The notes: a model not told the origin generated them from the letters alone. A stretch of 11,332 bases of DNA from Pirellulaceae bacterium (GCA_020846515.1 JADLDX010000120.1:1-11332); one strand, 5' to 3'; counted from the stretch's first letter, positions 1-7,754 are shown. Program-made: numbers and translations.

Positions 1-1974
1 GCTTTGCTACATCGATATCTGACAGACCTGTTCGGAGTTGGACCTGAATTGCTGGCCGACGACCCGCAGCAGGCTTTTGAACAATACAACGGTCAACTAC
101 TATCGACAAACGTCTCATCACACAATTCCCAACTAGATCCGCTGCAAGTACCGCTGTTGGCGCACGACCCTGGTTTAAATGATCTTGGTCTGGCCCTGCT
201 GGATTGCCCTGATATTCAAACAGCCTTTACGCTTGAACCAGGCGACATCCATGGTCTTCGTTCGCCTCTCGCGCAAGCACCACTCAGGCAGGATGCGGAG
301 CAGGTGCAGCAGCATCGTCGCCAGATGTTGGGACGCGTAGGTCGGCTTTGCAGTGCGTTCCTGGTTGTCAGTAAGCTCAGCAGTTTGCACGACTCGACGT
401 TGCTGAGCATCTTCGAGACCCTGCGCGATACGATGCCCGGCGTCCGTCGAATATTGGCTGTGAATAAAGTCAAAGCCAGGTATGCGCCTAGCGTTGTGGA
501 CGAACAAGCTCAGTCTCTGGTCGATCAATTTCAGATCACCGACGTTTACATGGCCTATGACTTTCGCAGCCACTGGGCCGAGTATCGCTTGCCGCCAGCT
601 CCCCAAGGCCTGCGTTGCGACGCTAGCGATCCCTTGCCCATTTTCTTCCGCGCTGATTTAGAGGTGACTGCCTCGTCAACGCTAGTCAGCCCAACCCGCA
701 GCCCAACCCGCAGCCCAGACCGCACCCAAGCCAGCAGTACCGCAAACAAAATTGCTGACGATGATGGTCCTGGGGATAGAGTAGCTGGGGATGCAGGTCC
801 TGATGCTAAAGTAGCTGGGGGCATGCGTCCGCCGCGGGTCAAGTGTTATCTGCAGGATCTGTCGCAACTGCTGGCGCCTGGTCGCCTGGTGATCGAAAGC
901 CGCCGCAGTGTTCTGAACCAATTGCAGAAGAAGTCTGGCGAAACACTAGCCTGGTTGCAGGGCAATATCGTTGAGCGGGAAAAGCAAATGCACGATGCCT
1001 GGCTGGCGGTAGCCGAGGCGTGTTATGCCTTCATGGCTCAGCGCGATGCCAATGACCAGACGGTCGGATTAAGGTTGCAAACATCGCCCGCCATCGTAGC
1101 CCAGATGTCCGATTCGCTGGTTCGAGCCGCCCCCTGGTCGATGCGTCCCAGCCTGGCGATCGATCGATCGGTTCGTCAACTACAAAGTTCCATTGTCGGT
1201 GGTGTGCGCCGCGTGCGTTGGTTACAGAATGTTTCGTCCAGCGTCTCTCAATTTCTGGGCAGCTTTCGACAAGGACAAACCGGCAAAGTCGTGACGGCCG
1301 ACCGTTTTCGTATGCAGTTGGAACGTACAGACTATAGCGGCGTGCTGGCGCGCTGGGCCACGGAAGCATTGACTGCTGCGTGCGAACAGTCCCTAGCCAG
1401 GTTCCAGCATGAGGATACCGTCCGCTTAGATCAAACATGGTTGGATCGGTGGAGCGATCAAGTGTGGCAGCACATGTCGCTTAAACGCAAACTCTACGTT
1501 GGCATGATGCCGCTGGCGCCGATCTTTGGGCCACTGCTTGCGGTGACATTGATACCGTTTGACGGCGGTGGGACCGCGGTTCTGGTATTTGCAACGACGA
1601 AAGAGTTGTTGCTGGCTGCTGGTATCGCAGCGGTCGCGTTGCCGACGACAGCCGGCGGCGAATTGCAAGACATCGTCGAGAGTGAAGCCGCCTTGTCGCA
1701 ACTAAGCGAACTGTTTGCGGTCACGTGCGACTCGTTAGGCCTGCCGCGCCCTGCCACAGAGCACATGCCGCGCATCAAACTGGGCGGCATCGAGCGCGAA
1801 TTGGCGGTTAGTCAATTGGCGGTCAAGTCTCCAGCCACGGTCAACGCGCTCAATCGATGGCGATTGGCCACCAACTTTGCCAAAAACCTTCAACAGACCC
1901 TCGCGAATCTGCAAATCGAGATGGAGAGGTCTGACCCAATTAATCCCGAATCGAACGAGTCGACGTGCTCATGA
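1..1974 (+). CDS. Dynamin-like/large GTPase, 5'-truncated by the window edge
   Basis: The reading frame is open from base 1 and no P-loop (G1) is present, so the true start lies upstream; the TTG at 4 is only the first start-like codon. Counting from that codon, residues 62-73 end in a G3-like DCPD (67-70), where most GTPases have DxxG. A G4-like NKVK follows at 154-157 after the hydrophobic strand RILAV. Residues 228-275 are a low-complexity linker built on short tandem repeats. The remainder is mostly helical, with a hydrophobic stretch at about 498-549 that contains two apolar segments (around 498-516 and 522-549) and could insert into or lie on the membrane. This order (G domain, long helical stalk, apolar patch) resembles dynamin-like or membrane-associated GTPases, but I cannot name a family. 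The stop codon overlaps the next gene's ATG (ATGA), which suggests translational coupling. The assignment as a GTPase is inferred from motifs; the molecular role is unknown. Confidence 0.7.
   Translation, partial: ALLHRYLTDLFGVGPELLADDPQQAFEQYNGQLLSTNVSSHNSQLDPLQVPLLAHDPGLNDLGLALLDCPDIQTAFTLEPGDIHGLRSPLAQAPLRQDAEQVQQHRRQMLGRVGRLCSAFLVVSKLSSLHDSTLLSIFETLRDTMPGVRRILAVNKVKARYAPSVVDEQAQSLVDQFQITDVYMAYDFRSHWAEYRLPPAPQGLRCDASDPLPIFFRADLEVTASSTLVSPTRSPTRSPDRTQASSTANKIADDDGPGDRVAGDAGPDAKVAGGMRPPRVKCYLQDLSQLLAPGRLVIESRRSVLNQLQKKSGETLAWLQGNIVEREKQMHDAWLAVAEACYAFMAQRDANDQTVGLRLQTSPAIVAQMSDSLVRAAPWSMRPSLAIDRSVRQLQSSIVGGVRRVRWLQNVSSSVSQFLGSFRQGQTGKVVTADRFRMQLERTDYSGVLARWATEALTAACEQSLARFQHEDTVRLDQTWLDRWSDQVWQHMSLKRKLYVGMMPLAPIFGPLLAVTLIPFDGGGTAVLVFATTKELLLAAGIAAVALPTTAGGELQDIVESEAALSQLSELFAVTCDSLGLPRPATEHMPRIKLGGIERELAVSQLAVKSPATVNALNRWRLATNFAKNLQQTLANLQIEMERSDPINPESNESTCS
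687..722 (+). repeat. 12-bp tandem repeat (3 copies) in GTPase linker
   Basis: CAGCCCAACCCG occurs at 687-698 and 699-710, and with one mismatch at 711-722. The copies encode the SPTRSPTRSPDR stretch in the linker after the G domain of the first GTPase. The period is a multiple of three, so copy-number changes keep the reading frame. Confidence 0.85.
766..825 (+). repeat. 30-bp imperfect tandem duplication in GTPase linker
   Basis: Two adjacent 30-base units (766-795 and 796-825) both begin GGTCCTG and share the core GTAGCTGGGG. They encode related ten-residue units, GPGDRVAGDA and GPDAKVAGGM. The repeat lies in the same low-complexity linker as the 12-bp repeat and is in frame. Confidence 0.75.
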
Positions 1975-3812
1975 TCAGCTCGCAGATTTCGCCCACCATC
2001 CAACATCCATTTGCCCAACGTGTAGCCGAGGCAGCCAATGCCGTGTTTGGCCCATCGACCACCACGCAAATCGTCATGGACGCGTGCCGGCGTTTTGACG
2101 TTGAAGTCAGCAACATTACCGGTTCGCGCGGCATCAACTCACTACTCATTGCCATCGTTGGTGCCAAAGGACAAGGCAAGACCTGGGTGGCGCGACAACT
2201 GGTCTATGACGAAACGGTGAAATCCAGGCTGCGAAGCGGCGACTTGATCGATGATGCGACCACGCGGTTGGTCTGGATTGGCCCAACGGCGCCGGAACGC
2301 TTGGATGCCAATAGCGAGATCTTCCATGCGTGTGACACTCAGCAAATGGTGGATATCGGCCGACCGTATGTATTGCTGGATACACCGGGATCGACCGATG
2401 CCAATCAGCGTGCCGCGGAAATCGCGTCCGAAGCCCTTTCGTTAGCGCCGATCAAATTGCTGATCATCGCGCGCGATCAAATTCGTTCGGCGGCTAGTAT
2501 CTCCATTGCGCAACGCATCGATGGCTCCGAGTGCATCCCGGTGATTAGTTCGGTAGAACCTGACGAGTTCCAGGCACAAACTTCGGCTGGTCGACAACTG
2601 CGCGCCGATATCCAGGCCTTGCGTGCGCAAATTGCCACCCTGGCACCGCGCGTGCAACTGGGCACTGAGATCCTGGTACCAGACTTTGAAATCAGTGGAG
2701 ATGAAGACGCGTCACAGCAATCGTTCCGCTCACAACTGGTGGCGCGGCTGGCGGACATGAGTTTGGACGATCTGTCGCTCACGGCGTCACGCGAAAGTCG
2801 ACTGCAAGCGGCCGAAGCTCGATTGCGGCGCACGATTTCAAAGAATATCGCTGAACAGATGCCTCAGTTAGCAGCGGCCGTTGATCGACTGAATCGCGAA
2901 ACCGAAACGCTTCCCGAACGTGTACTCGATTCATTGCTGGGCAGTCCAAAGTTGCTCGATACCGGCGTACGGATGCGTCTGCGTTCCCAATTGGTTGGCG
3001 ATACGTATCTGCTTTGGTTCCCGTATCGAACGTTGATGAGCCTGCTGAATATGACGCAGGGTGCCTGGGATCGAGTGATGTTGGCGATGGCCGGCAGCGT
3101 GCCCAGTTTGTTTGGCGCCCTGGCAACCTGGGCGCGCAACGTACGACAAAGTCATGAATTTAATCTAGAGGTACAGGACGGTATACGAGAACGTATGCAG
3201 CGGCAAGTCGAAGAGCGATTGAAGCCGTTGTGCGACCAGTTTCATCGGGCCATTTGGCGTCTGCGTACAAGCGACGATGCCAAGTCCGCTCCACCACCAG
3301 CGGGTGCCATGCATCTTTCGGGTATTGAAGAACTGCAAGACCGTTCACGCAAAATTTTTGAACAAGCCGTAGCCGCACATGCCACACGGAGCTGGGTCGC
3401 ACAGACGCTAGCCATCATCGGTATGCTGCTGTTCTGGGGCTTTATGGCTGGACCAATCGTCGCGATCTATCATCAATACTTTAGTGCTTCCTATGCTTCG
3501 CTGGTTGAGGGTGCCTTGCACCCGGAAGGCTTTCCACATCCTCATCCAAGCCTGATCATCACCAGCGTCGTCCTGTCGCTTCTGCCACTGGTAATCTACG
3601 CGATGATCGTTCTCACACTAACACTGTCCAATCGCAAGATCCGACAAGTCTCGACGGAGATCCAATTGGCTCACACGCAAGCCATTGAGCAACTGCGCAA
3701 GTTGCGAGTTATTCAGCTTGAGTTCGAAGATCGATTGCTTCAGCAAGCCGAGTTCCTGCTGAATCTGTCCCGGTCCGATTTACCAGTCGAACCCGCCAGG
3801 CGATCATCTTGA
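1971..3812 (+). CDS. P-loop GTPase with two C-terminal transmembrane segments
   Basis: This probable GTPase is anchored in the inner membrane. Numbered from the ATG at 1971 (613 residues), the P-loop GAKGQGKT is at 64-71 and the G3 motif DTPG at 137-140, each preceded by the expected hydrophobic strand (LLIAIV, YVLL). After the strand KLLIIA there is no N/TKxD G4 motif: the matching strand IPVISS runs into VEPD, so nucleotide specificity is uncertain and it could be a general P-loop NTPase. A long helical region follows. Two transmembrane helices lie at roughly 472-503 and 527-553, with a charged helical tail of about 55 residues that may form a coiled coil. I chose ATG 1971 because it overlaps the previous stop codon as ATGA; GTG 1965 is an in-frame alternative adding two residues. 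The neighbours on both sides are also GTPases, which suggests a joint membrane function. No closer family can be named from sequence alone. Confidence 0.75.
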   Translation: MISSQISPTIQHPFAQRVAEAANAVFGPSTTTQIVMDACRRFDVEVSNITGSRGINSLLIAIVGAKGQGKTWVARQLVYDETVKSRLRSGDLIDDATTRLVWIGPTAPERLDANSEIFHACDTQQMVDIGRPYVLLDTPGSTDANQRAAEIASEALSLAPIKLLIIARDQIRSAASISIAQRIDGSECIPVISSVEPDEFQAQTSAGRQLRADIQALRAQIATLAPRVQLGTEILVPDFEISGDEDASQQSFRSQLVARLADMSLDDLSLTASRESRLQAAEARLRRTISKNIAEQMPQLAAAVDRLNRETETLPERVLDSLLGSPKLLDTGVRMRLRSQLVGDTYLLWFPYRTLMSLLNMTQGAWDRVMLAMAGSVPSLFGALATWARNVRQSHEFNLEVQDGIRERMQRQVEERLKPLCDQFHRAIWRLRTSDDAKSAPPPAGAMHLSGIEELQDRSRKIFEQAVAAHATRSWVAQTLAIIGMLLFWGFMAGPIVAIYHQYFSASYASLVEGALHPEGFPHPHPSLIITSVVLSLLPLVIYAMIVLTLTLSNRKIRQVSTEIQLAHTQAIEQLRKLRVIQLEFEDRLLQQAEFLLNLSRSDLPVEPARRSS

Positions 3813-3842
3813 ACCAATTACTAAGAGACCTTTGCGAACAAT

Positions 3843-5138
3843 GTGCCTGTGCCGGGCTTACCTGCTCATCAAACGGGATATGTCGACGTGCCTAGTTCTC
3901 CAGGTGACGCGGACACCATCGCCAACTCGACAACCATGGCCGCGCTGCTGACTCCGGAAGTCCCATCAGCCATAGCCACGATCGCAATCGTTGGTCCAAG
4001 AGCCGACGAAATGGCTGCGCAGAGTTTACGATCTGAGCGTGGGTCTGCGTTAGCGCTGGGGGACCAACAAGCGCGTTTTGGCAAGTGGCTGAGCACATCA
4101 AAAATGCCTGCCGAACATGTCGTGGCAGTCAAACGAAATCCCCAATGGATAGAGATTCATTGCCATGGCGGATTAGCTGTCTGCCGAATGATTCTCAGCG
4201 ACCTGGAACAATCAGGCTGCCTGATTCAAAGTGCAGAACAGTTGTCCTGTGGCTTACCCTCAGCATACCCATTAGTTGATCCATCAACTAATTATGCTTC
4301 GCCTTGGGCCCAAGCTATCCAACGTGAATTAGCCGCAGCCGCGGAACAGGCCTTGCCCAGGGCGGGAACTATCAAAGTCGCCACGATTTTGCTCGATCAA
4401 TGGCAGGGCGCGTTGGCTCGCGAAATCATCTTCATAGACGAGCTTGTCCGGGGCGGCAAACTGGATCAAGCTCAGAGTATTTTTCAAGATTTAATCGCTC
4501 GCGCATCATTCGGTTACAAGCTACTTGCACCCTGGAAATTCACGTTGGCTGGACCTCCCAATGTAGGCAAGAGCAGTCTGCTCAATGCTTTGTCTGGCGC
4601 CGCACGAGTTCTGGTGCATCACGAGCCCGGCACAACGCGGGACGCAATCGATACCACGTTGGTCATTGCCGGGTGGCCAGTTGTCCTGACCGATACGGCT
4701 GGAGTGCGTGCCACCGACGAAGATATTGAACGGCAGGGCATCACCGCCGCTCGCGCACGCTGGCAAACAGCCGATGTCGGCGTGGTGGTCATAGACGCCA
4801 CGGTTGGTTGGACCGAAACACATCGCGAACTACTGACGGCCAGGGTTCGCGATAACGTCGCGGAGCCTGCACAGTATAAAATCATCGCCGTTGTGAACAA
4901 GTATGACCAACGACCAAACGACGGCGTGTTGGCGAACGTGGTTCAATCCATTGAAGAATGCATACCGGCTGAGTCGCTGATCGGGGTCGCGACGACAACT
5001 GCCATCGCGCCCGAGGGTACTAGCCACCTGCTTCAGCTGATCGGCCAGTGGCTCGACTCGCAAGCACCACCGGCCGGCGCGGGGGTCCCATTCACGCTGA
5101 ATCAAGTCGAACTGGTAAGATCGCTGGCGCAGCGTTAA
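3843..5138 (+). CDS. MnmE/TrmE-like GTPase paralogue lacking the C-terminal CIGK
   Basis: The protein has the MnmE domain order. A GcvT-like N-terminal domain is recognisable from TMAALLTPE (31-39), a degenerate form of the MnmE start, and IEIHCHGG (103-110). A helical segment with QGAL (187-190) follows, then a TrmE G domain with G1 GPPNVGKS (237-244), G2 GTTRD (263-267), G3 DTAG (284-287) and G4 NKYD (352-355). The Asn in G1 (240) and the Glu in DIERQGI (296) match the potassium-binding Asn and catalytic Glu of Escherichia coli MnmE, so potassium-activated GTP hydrolysis is plausible. Only about 25 residues follow the G domain, and they end in SLAQR: the second helical half and the terminal Cys-Ile-Gly-Lys, required for tRNA wobble-uridine modification, are absent. 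Genuine MnmE is therefore expected elsewhere in the genome. The start is GTG 3843; ATG 3936 (codon 32) fits the MnmE N-terminus better. The gene lies 30 bases after the membrane GTPase, in the same frame but separated by stops. Confidence 0.82.
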   Translation: MPVPGLPAHQTGYVDVPSSPGDADTIANSTTMAALLTPEVPSAIATIAIVGPRADEMAAQSLRSERGSALALGDQQARFGKWLSTSKMPAEHVVAVKRNPQWIEIHCHGGLAVCRMILSDLEQSGCLIQSAEQLSCGLPSAYPLVDPSTNYASPWAQAIQRELAAAAEQALPRAGTIKVATILLDQWQGALAREIIFIDELVRGGKLDQAQSIFQDLIARASFGYKLLAPWKFTLAGPPNVGKSSLLNALSGAARVLVHHEPGTTRDAIDTTLVIAGWPVVLTDTAGVRATDEDIERQGITAARARWQTADVGVVVIDATVGWTETHRELLTARVRDNVAEPAQYKIIAVVNKYDQRPNDGVLANVVQSIEECIPAESLIGVATTTAIAPEGTSHLLQLIGQWLDSQAPPAGAGVPFTLNQVELVRSLAQR

Positions 5139-5177
5139 ATGTACGTGTGGCTCAATTCAAGCACGTGAGCAATTCCG

Positions 5178-5810
5178 ATGATGCACAAAATGAATCCGAA
5201 GGTTGATGAGTATCTGATTGACGGTTGCGGTCGCTGCCCATTGTTTCGTACCCCCGAGTGCAAAGTCAATTTCTGGCGGGAGGAAATGAAACGCTTGCGA
5301 TCGATCGTCCTGCAGTGTGGGCTGACGGAAGAAGTGAAATGGGGGATCCCCTGTTACACACTCGAGAATCAGAATGTCCTTACGATCAGCGCGCTGAAGA
5401 ACTACTGCGCAATCGGCTTTTTTAAGGGCGTTTTGCTCCAAGATGCTCAAGGAATTCTCAGTCGCCCGGGCGAGAATTCTCAATCCAGTCGACTGATTCG
5501 CTTTACCAATGTCCGCGAAATTGATGACCTGGAACTCACCCTGCGCGAATACATCCGCGAAGCCATCGAAGTGGAAAAGAAGGGCCTGAAGGTGGATTTC
5601 AAAGCCAAGTCAGAACTGGTTTTGCCCGATGAGCTGATTAAGAAGTTCGAGGAGTTGCCGGCTTTACAAACTGCTTTTACGGCCCTGACGCCTGGGAGGC
5701 AGAGAGGTTACGTCCTTTATTTTGCGGCAGCCAAACAATCGAAAACTCGAGCGTCTAGAATCGAGAAGTGCATTCCGGATATCCTGGAAGGCAGAGGTTT
5801 GCATGATTGA
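5178..5810 (+). CDS. DUF1801 / YdeI (OmdA)-type cytoplasmic protein
   Basis: This 210-residue soluble protein has two recognisable parts. Residues about 20-125 resemble DUF1801, with EEVKWGIPCYTLENQNVL and the following ALKNYCAIGFFKG typical of that fold. Residues about 145-207 resemble the YdeI/OmdA C-terminal domain, in the pattern LPDELIKKFEELP, AFTALTPGRQRGYV, and ASRIEKCIPDILEGRG. Members of this family are small, usually uncharacterised and sometimes annotated as bacteriocin-protection (YdeI/OmpD-associated) proteins; no enzymatic activity is established here. A Cys-rich start (CGRCPLFRTPEC, about 17-28) might bind metal but is not diagnostic. The start is ambiguous among ATG 5178, 5181 and 5190, and none has a strong ribosome-binding site. 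It lies 39 bases after the MnmE-like gene on the same strand, so co-transcription is possible, but there is no functional link I can show. Confidence 0.85.
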   Translation: MMHKMNPKVDEYLIDGCGRCPLFRTPECKVNFWREEMKRLRSIVLQCGLTEEVKWGIPCYTLENQNVLTISALKNYCAIGFFKGVLLQDAQGILSRPGENSQSSRLIRFTNVREIDDLELTLREYIREAIEVEKKGLKVDFKAKSELVLPDELIKKFEELPALQTAFTALTPGRQRGYVLYFAAAKQSKTRASRIEKCIPDILEGRGLHD

Positions 5811-5919
5811 GTTATGCAGAGTTATTGAGATACACAGCGGGTCGGTATGTTCGAACCGGCTTGCACGTGCGTCTCGGATTGAAGTTACGCGCGATCGTAA
5901 ATAGCCAAGCTGTACTTTT

Positions 5920-5925
5920 GGAGAG
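5920..5925 (+). promoter_or_regulatory. Ribosome-binding site for the DUF3472 gene
   Basis: GGAGAG sits just before ATG 5927 and seven bases before an in-frame GTG at 5933. It supports starting the protein here, directly ahead of a signal peptide, and not at the upstream TTG 5807, which has no such site. Confidence 0.6.
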
Positions 5926-5926
5926 C

Positions 5927-7186
5927 ATGTCAGTGAATTTTTCTCGGAAACTAATATGGCCAATGATGCTGGTCATGACCAGCGGCGCATGGGCCGACGA
6001 AGTGCGGGTACCAGCCTTCACCGCCTACATCCAGCCGAATTCACGCGGCGCGCGCGTTAGCGAAGAGCGGGGTATCACGCGCTGGAATGACCCCAAGCAA
6101 AGTATCAATTGGTATGGACAGTTCAAGCAAGGCGGTGAGCTAAAGGCCAGAGTTGAACTGAAACTCGAGCCCAAGGACACGACCCGTCTTAAGCTGACGA
6201 TTAACGACCAATCCAAGGAGGTAACTGTCAGCGCGGCGGCGGCCAACGAAACGACCTTGGCCGATTTCGGCATGTTCAACATCGGTCAACCGGGCCACCA
6301 ACGCATTGAGCTAACGGCTCTGGATGCTTCGGGTGAACCACTCGCAGAAGTAAAGAGCCTGGTACTCGAGGGCGCAGCGACGCAGGAGGTGCATTTCAAT
6401 CTCAAAGAACGTCGCAATGCAGCTTCGGTACATTTAATGTACCCTGTACCCAAGAACCTATCGGTAGAGGCCTTTGCATGCGACGTGACTGCGGTCGAAG
6501 ACCCCACGGCTACTTTTTATATGGCTTGCGGTTGGCACCGTGGTTACTTCGGTATGCAGGTCAACAGTCTTCAAGAGCGTCGCATCATCTTCAGCGTTTG
6601 GGATAGCGGCAATGAGGGCATCAGCCGCGACAAGGTGGCAGACGAAAATCGAGTGCAACTGGTGCGTAAAGGCGAAGGTGTTTTCACTGGCGATTTTGGC
6701 AACGAAGGCACCGGAGGACACAGCCATCTGAAGACGATGTGGAAAACGAACGAAAAACAAAGGTTCATCGTCACCGCCCAACCCGTCGACAAGACCTTTA
6801 CGATCTATTCGGGCTACTGGTATCGAAACGCTGATCAACGTTGGATGTTGATTTCATCGTGGAAAGCCCCTAAAGAAGGCGGCTGGTTGCGTGGCCTGCA
6901 CAGCTTCAGCGAAAACTTTGGTGGCGATACTGGGCATCTGCAACGCAAAGCGCTGTATGCCAACCAATGGATCCGGTTGAGCGATGGGAAATGGCTGGAA
7001 CTGACCGACGCGAAGTTTAGCCATGATGCCACTGGTCGAACCGATCGATTCGACCGCACTATGGGTATCGAGAATGGCCAGTTCTTTCTCAGACATGGCG
7101 GCTTCCTGGATGGCTCCACCAAGTATGGCGAACTGTTTACTCGTCCAGCCACAAGCGGCCCACCTACCGACATCGAATTACCGTAA
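5927..7186 (+). CDS. Exported DUF5077-DUF3472 protein
   Basis: The 419-residue protein starts with a Sec signal peptide: basic n-region (NFSRK), hydrophobic core (LIWPMMLVMTSG) and a likely AWA/DE cleavage after residue 23. Residues about 27-150 match the DUF5077 pattern (VPAFTAYIQPN, then GITRWNDP and WYGQF), a beta-sandwich module often found before DUF3472 and resembling carbohydrate-binding folds. Residues about 190-405 match DUF3472, including YFGMQVNS, FSVWDSG, GGHSH and the aromatic WYR and GYWYR regions. DUF3472 proteins are uncharacterised and exported in Bacteroidetes and Planctomycetes; a role in binding or degrading polysaccharides is a common guess, not an established fact. The frame is open back to TTG 5807, but homology and the signal peptide place the start at ATG 5927 (or GTG 5933). 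It converges with the SUI1-like gene downstream. Confidence 0.85.
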   Translation: MSVNFSRKLIWPMMLVMTSGAWADEVRVPAFTAYIQPNSRGARVSEERGITRWNDPKQSINWYGQFKQGGELKARVELKLEPKDTTRLKLTINDQSKEVTVSAAAANETTLADFGMFNIGQPGHQRIELTALDASGEPLAEVKSLVLEGAATQEVHFNLKERRNAASVHLMYPVPKNLSVEAFACDVTAVEDPTATFYMACGWHRGYFGMQVNSLQERRIIFSVWDSGNEGISRDKVADENRVQLVRKGEGVFTGDFGNEGTGGHSHLKTMWKTNEKQRFIVTAQPVDKTFTIYSGYWYRNADQRWMLISSWKAPKEGGWLRGLHSFSENFGGDTGHLQRKALYANQWIRLSDGKWLELTDAKFSHDATGRTDRFDRTMGIENGQFFLRHGGFLDGSTKYGELFTRPATSGPPTDIELP

Positions 7187-7227
7187 ATCAAGCGAGGCCG
7201 TCAGAGCGTTCACCTACTCGCCAGGCA

Positions 7228-7282
7228 AGTCCACCGTCTGGCGACAGTGGCTACCAGTCCACCGTCTGGCGACGGTGGCTAC
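7228..7282. repeat. Two tandem copies of a palindromic repeat at a convergent junction
   Basis: A 27-base unit, AGT followed by CCACCGTC-TGGC-GACRGTGG and CTAC, occurs at 7228-7254 and 7256-7282 with one mismatch (A7246 against G7274). In the second copy CCACCGTC and GACGGTGG form a perfect 8-bp stem with a TGGC loop (7259-7278). The first copy (7231-7250) has the same hairpin with one C-A mismatch when read on +, which becomes a G-U wobble in the opposite transcript. The second copy includes the stop codon of the SUI1-like gene. It resembles REP-type intergenic palindromes and could act as a bidirectional transcription terminator or a 3'-end stabiliser; neither has a T tract. I recall similar motifs being frequent in planctomycete genomes, but cannot check this here. 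Confidence 0.85.
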
Positions 7283-7614
7283 TTCGTTTTGTAGCCGATC
7301 TTTTGCAGCGTCTGGCGCACGCGATCGAGATGGTCGCCTTGGATTTCTAAGGAGCCTTCTTTGCAGGCTCCGCCAGCACCGCAAGCGTTCTTCAGTACGG
7401 TCAGCAGAGCTGGCAGGTCGCTGGCGGTTGGCTTCAAGCCCGAGACCACAGTGACCAGTTTGCCTTTAGGTCGCTTCTCAACCTGCAACCTGGCCGTCTG
7501 TTTATCGGGCGGCAAATAGTCGGGCAACGGAGTACAGCGGCATTCGCTTTCCAGCAGGCCACAACGCTCGCACTTGGGCGGTATATCGAAGGGCGTTCCA
7601 GCAAACAATCGCAT
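7279..7614 (-). CDS. yciH: SUI1/YciH-family translation factor (eIF1-like)
   Basis: The 111-residue protein carries a SUI1 domain at about 38-110. Diagnostic parts are RLQVEKRPKGKLVTVVSGL, the CGAGG turn (78-82) with the conserved basic residue after it, LEIQGDH and the C-terminal IGYK. SUI1 proteins are eIF1 homologues; in bacteria YciH is thought to bind the small ribosomal subunit and affect initiation fidelity or stress translation, but its role is less clear than in archaea and eukaryotes. The N-terminal extension (1-37) has four cysteines at 15, 18, 25 and 27 (CxxC-x6-CxC), a possible zinc knuckle absent from E. coli YciH. ATG 7614 is preceded by AAGAGA at a reasonable distance. The stop codon lies inside a palindromic repeat. 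Transcription is divergent from the DUF2721 gene and convergent with the DUF3472 gene. Confidence 0.9.
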   Translation of the reverse strand: MRLFAGTPFDIPPKCERCGLLESECRCTPLPDYLPPDKQTARLQVEKRPKGKLVTVVSGLKPTASDLPALLTVLKNACGAGGACKEGSLEIQGDHLDRVRQTLQKIGYKTK

Positions 7615-7741
7615 GGAAGTTCTCTTAGTTACTGGTCAATAGCACTGATTCTGCAGGTGCAATGTGCCTTTGTCCCGAATTGTTTTTTCACACGCGCTTA
7701 TCATGAGTAGTCTCAAAGGCTTTCCCAATGACCACTACGTG

Positions 7742-7746
7742 AAGGA
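7742..7746 (+). promoter_or_regulatory. Strong ribosome-binding site for the DUF2721 gene
   Basis: AAGGA lies eight bases upstream of ATG 7755. It fixes the start of the DUF2721 reading frame and argues that the gene was recently translated, despite the frameshift within it. Confidence 0.7.
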
Positions 7747-7754
7747 ATACACTG

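Noticed and set aside
1157..1170. CGATCGATCGATCG self-complementary run
   Set aside because: It is within the first GTPase gene, encodes AIDRS, and is too short and simple to call a site.
5452..5479. Inverted repeat GAATTCTC / GAGAATTC with a GC-rich 12-base loop
   Set aside because: It lies inside the DUF1801/YdeI gene and encodes a stretch that fits the family (GILSRPGENSQSSR), so protein constraint explains it.
5807..5926. Upstream extension of the DUF3472 reading frame from TTG 5807
   Set aside because: It would add 40 residues ahead of a clear signal peptide, and the ribosome-binding site supports ATG 5927.
7680..7704. Possible promoter (TTGTTT and TATCAT) ahead of the DUF2721 gene
   Set aside because: The spacing is only 13 bases and neither box is close to consensus.
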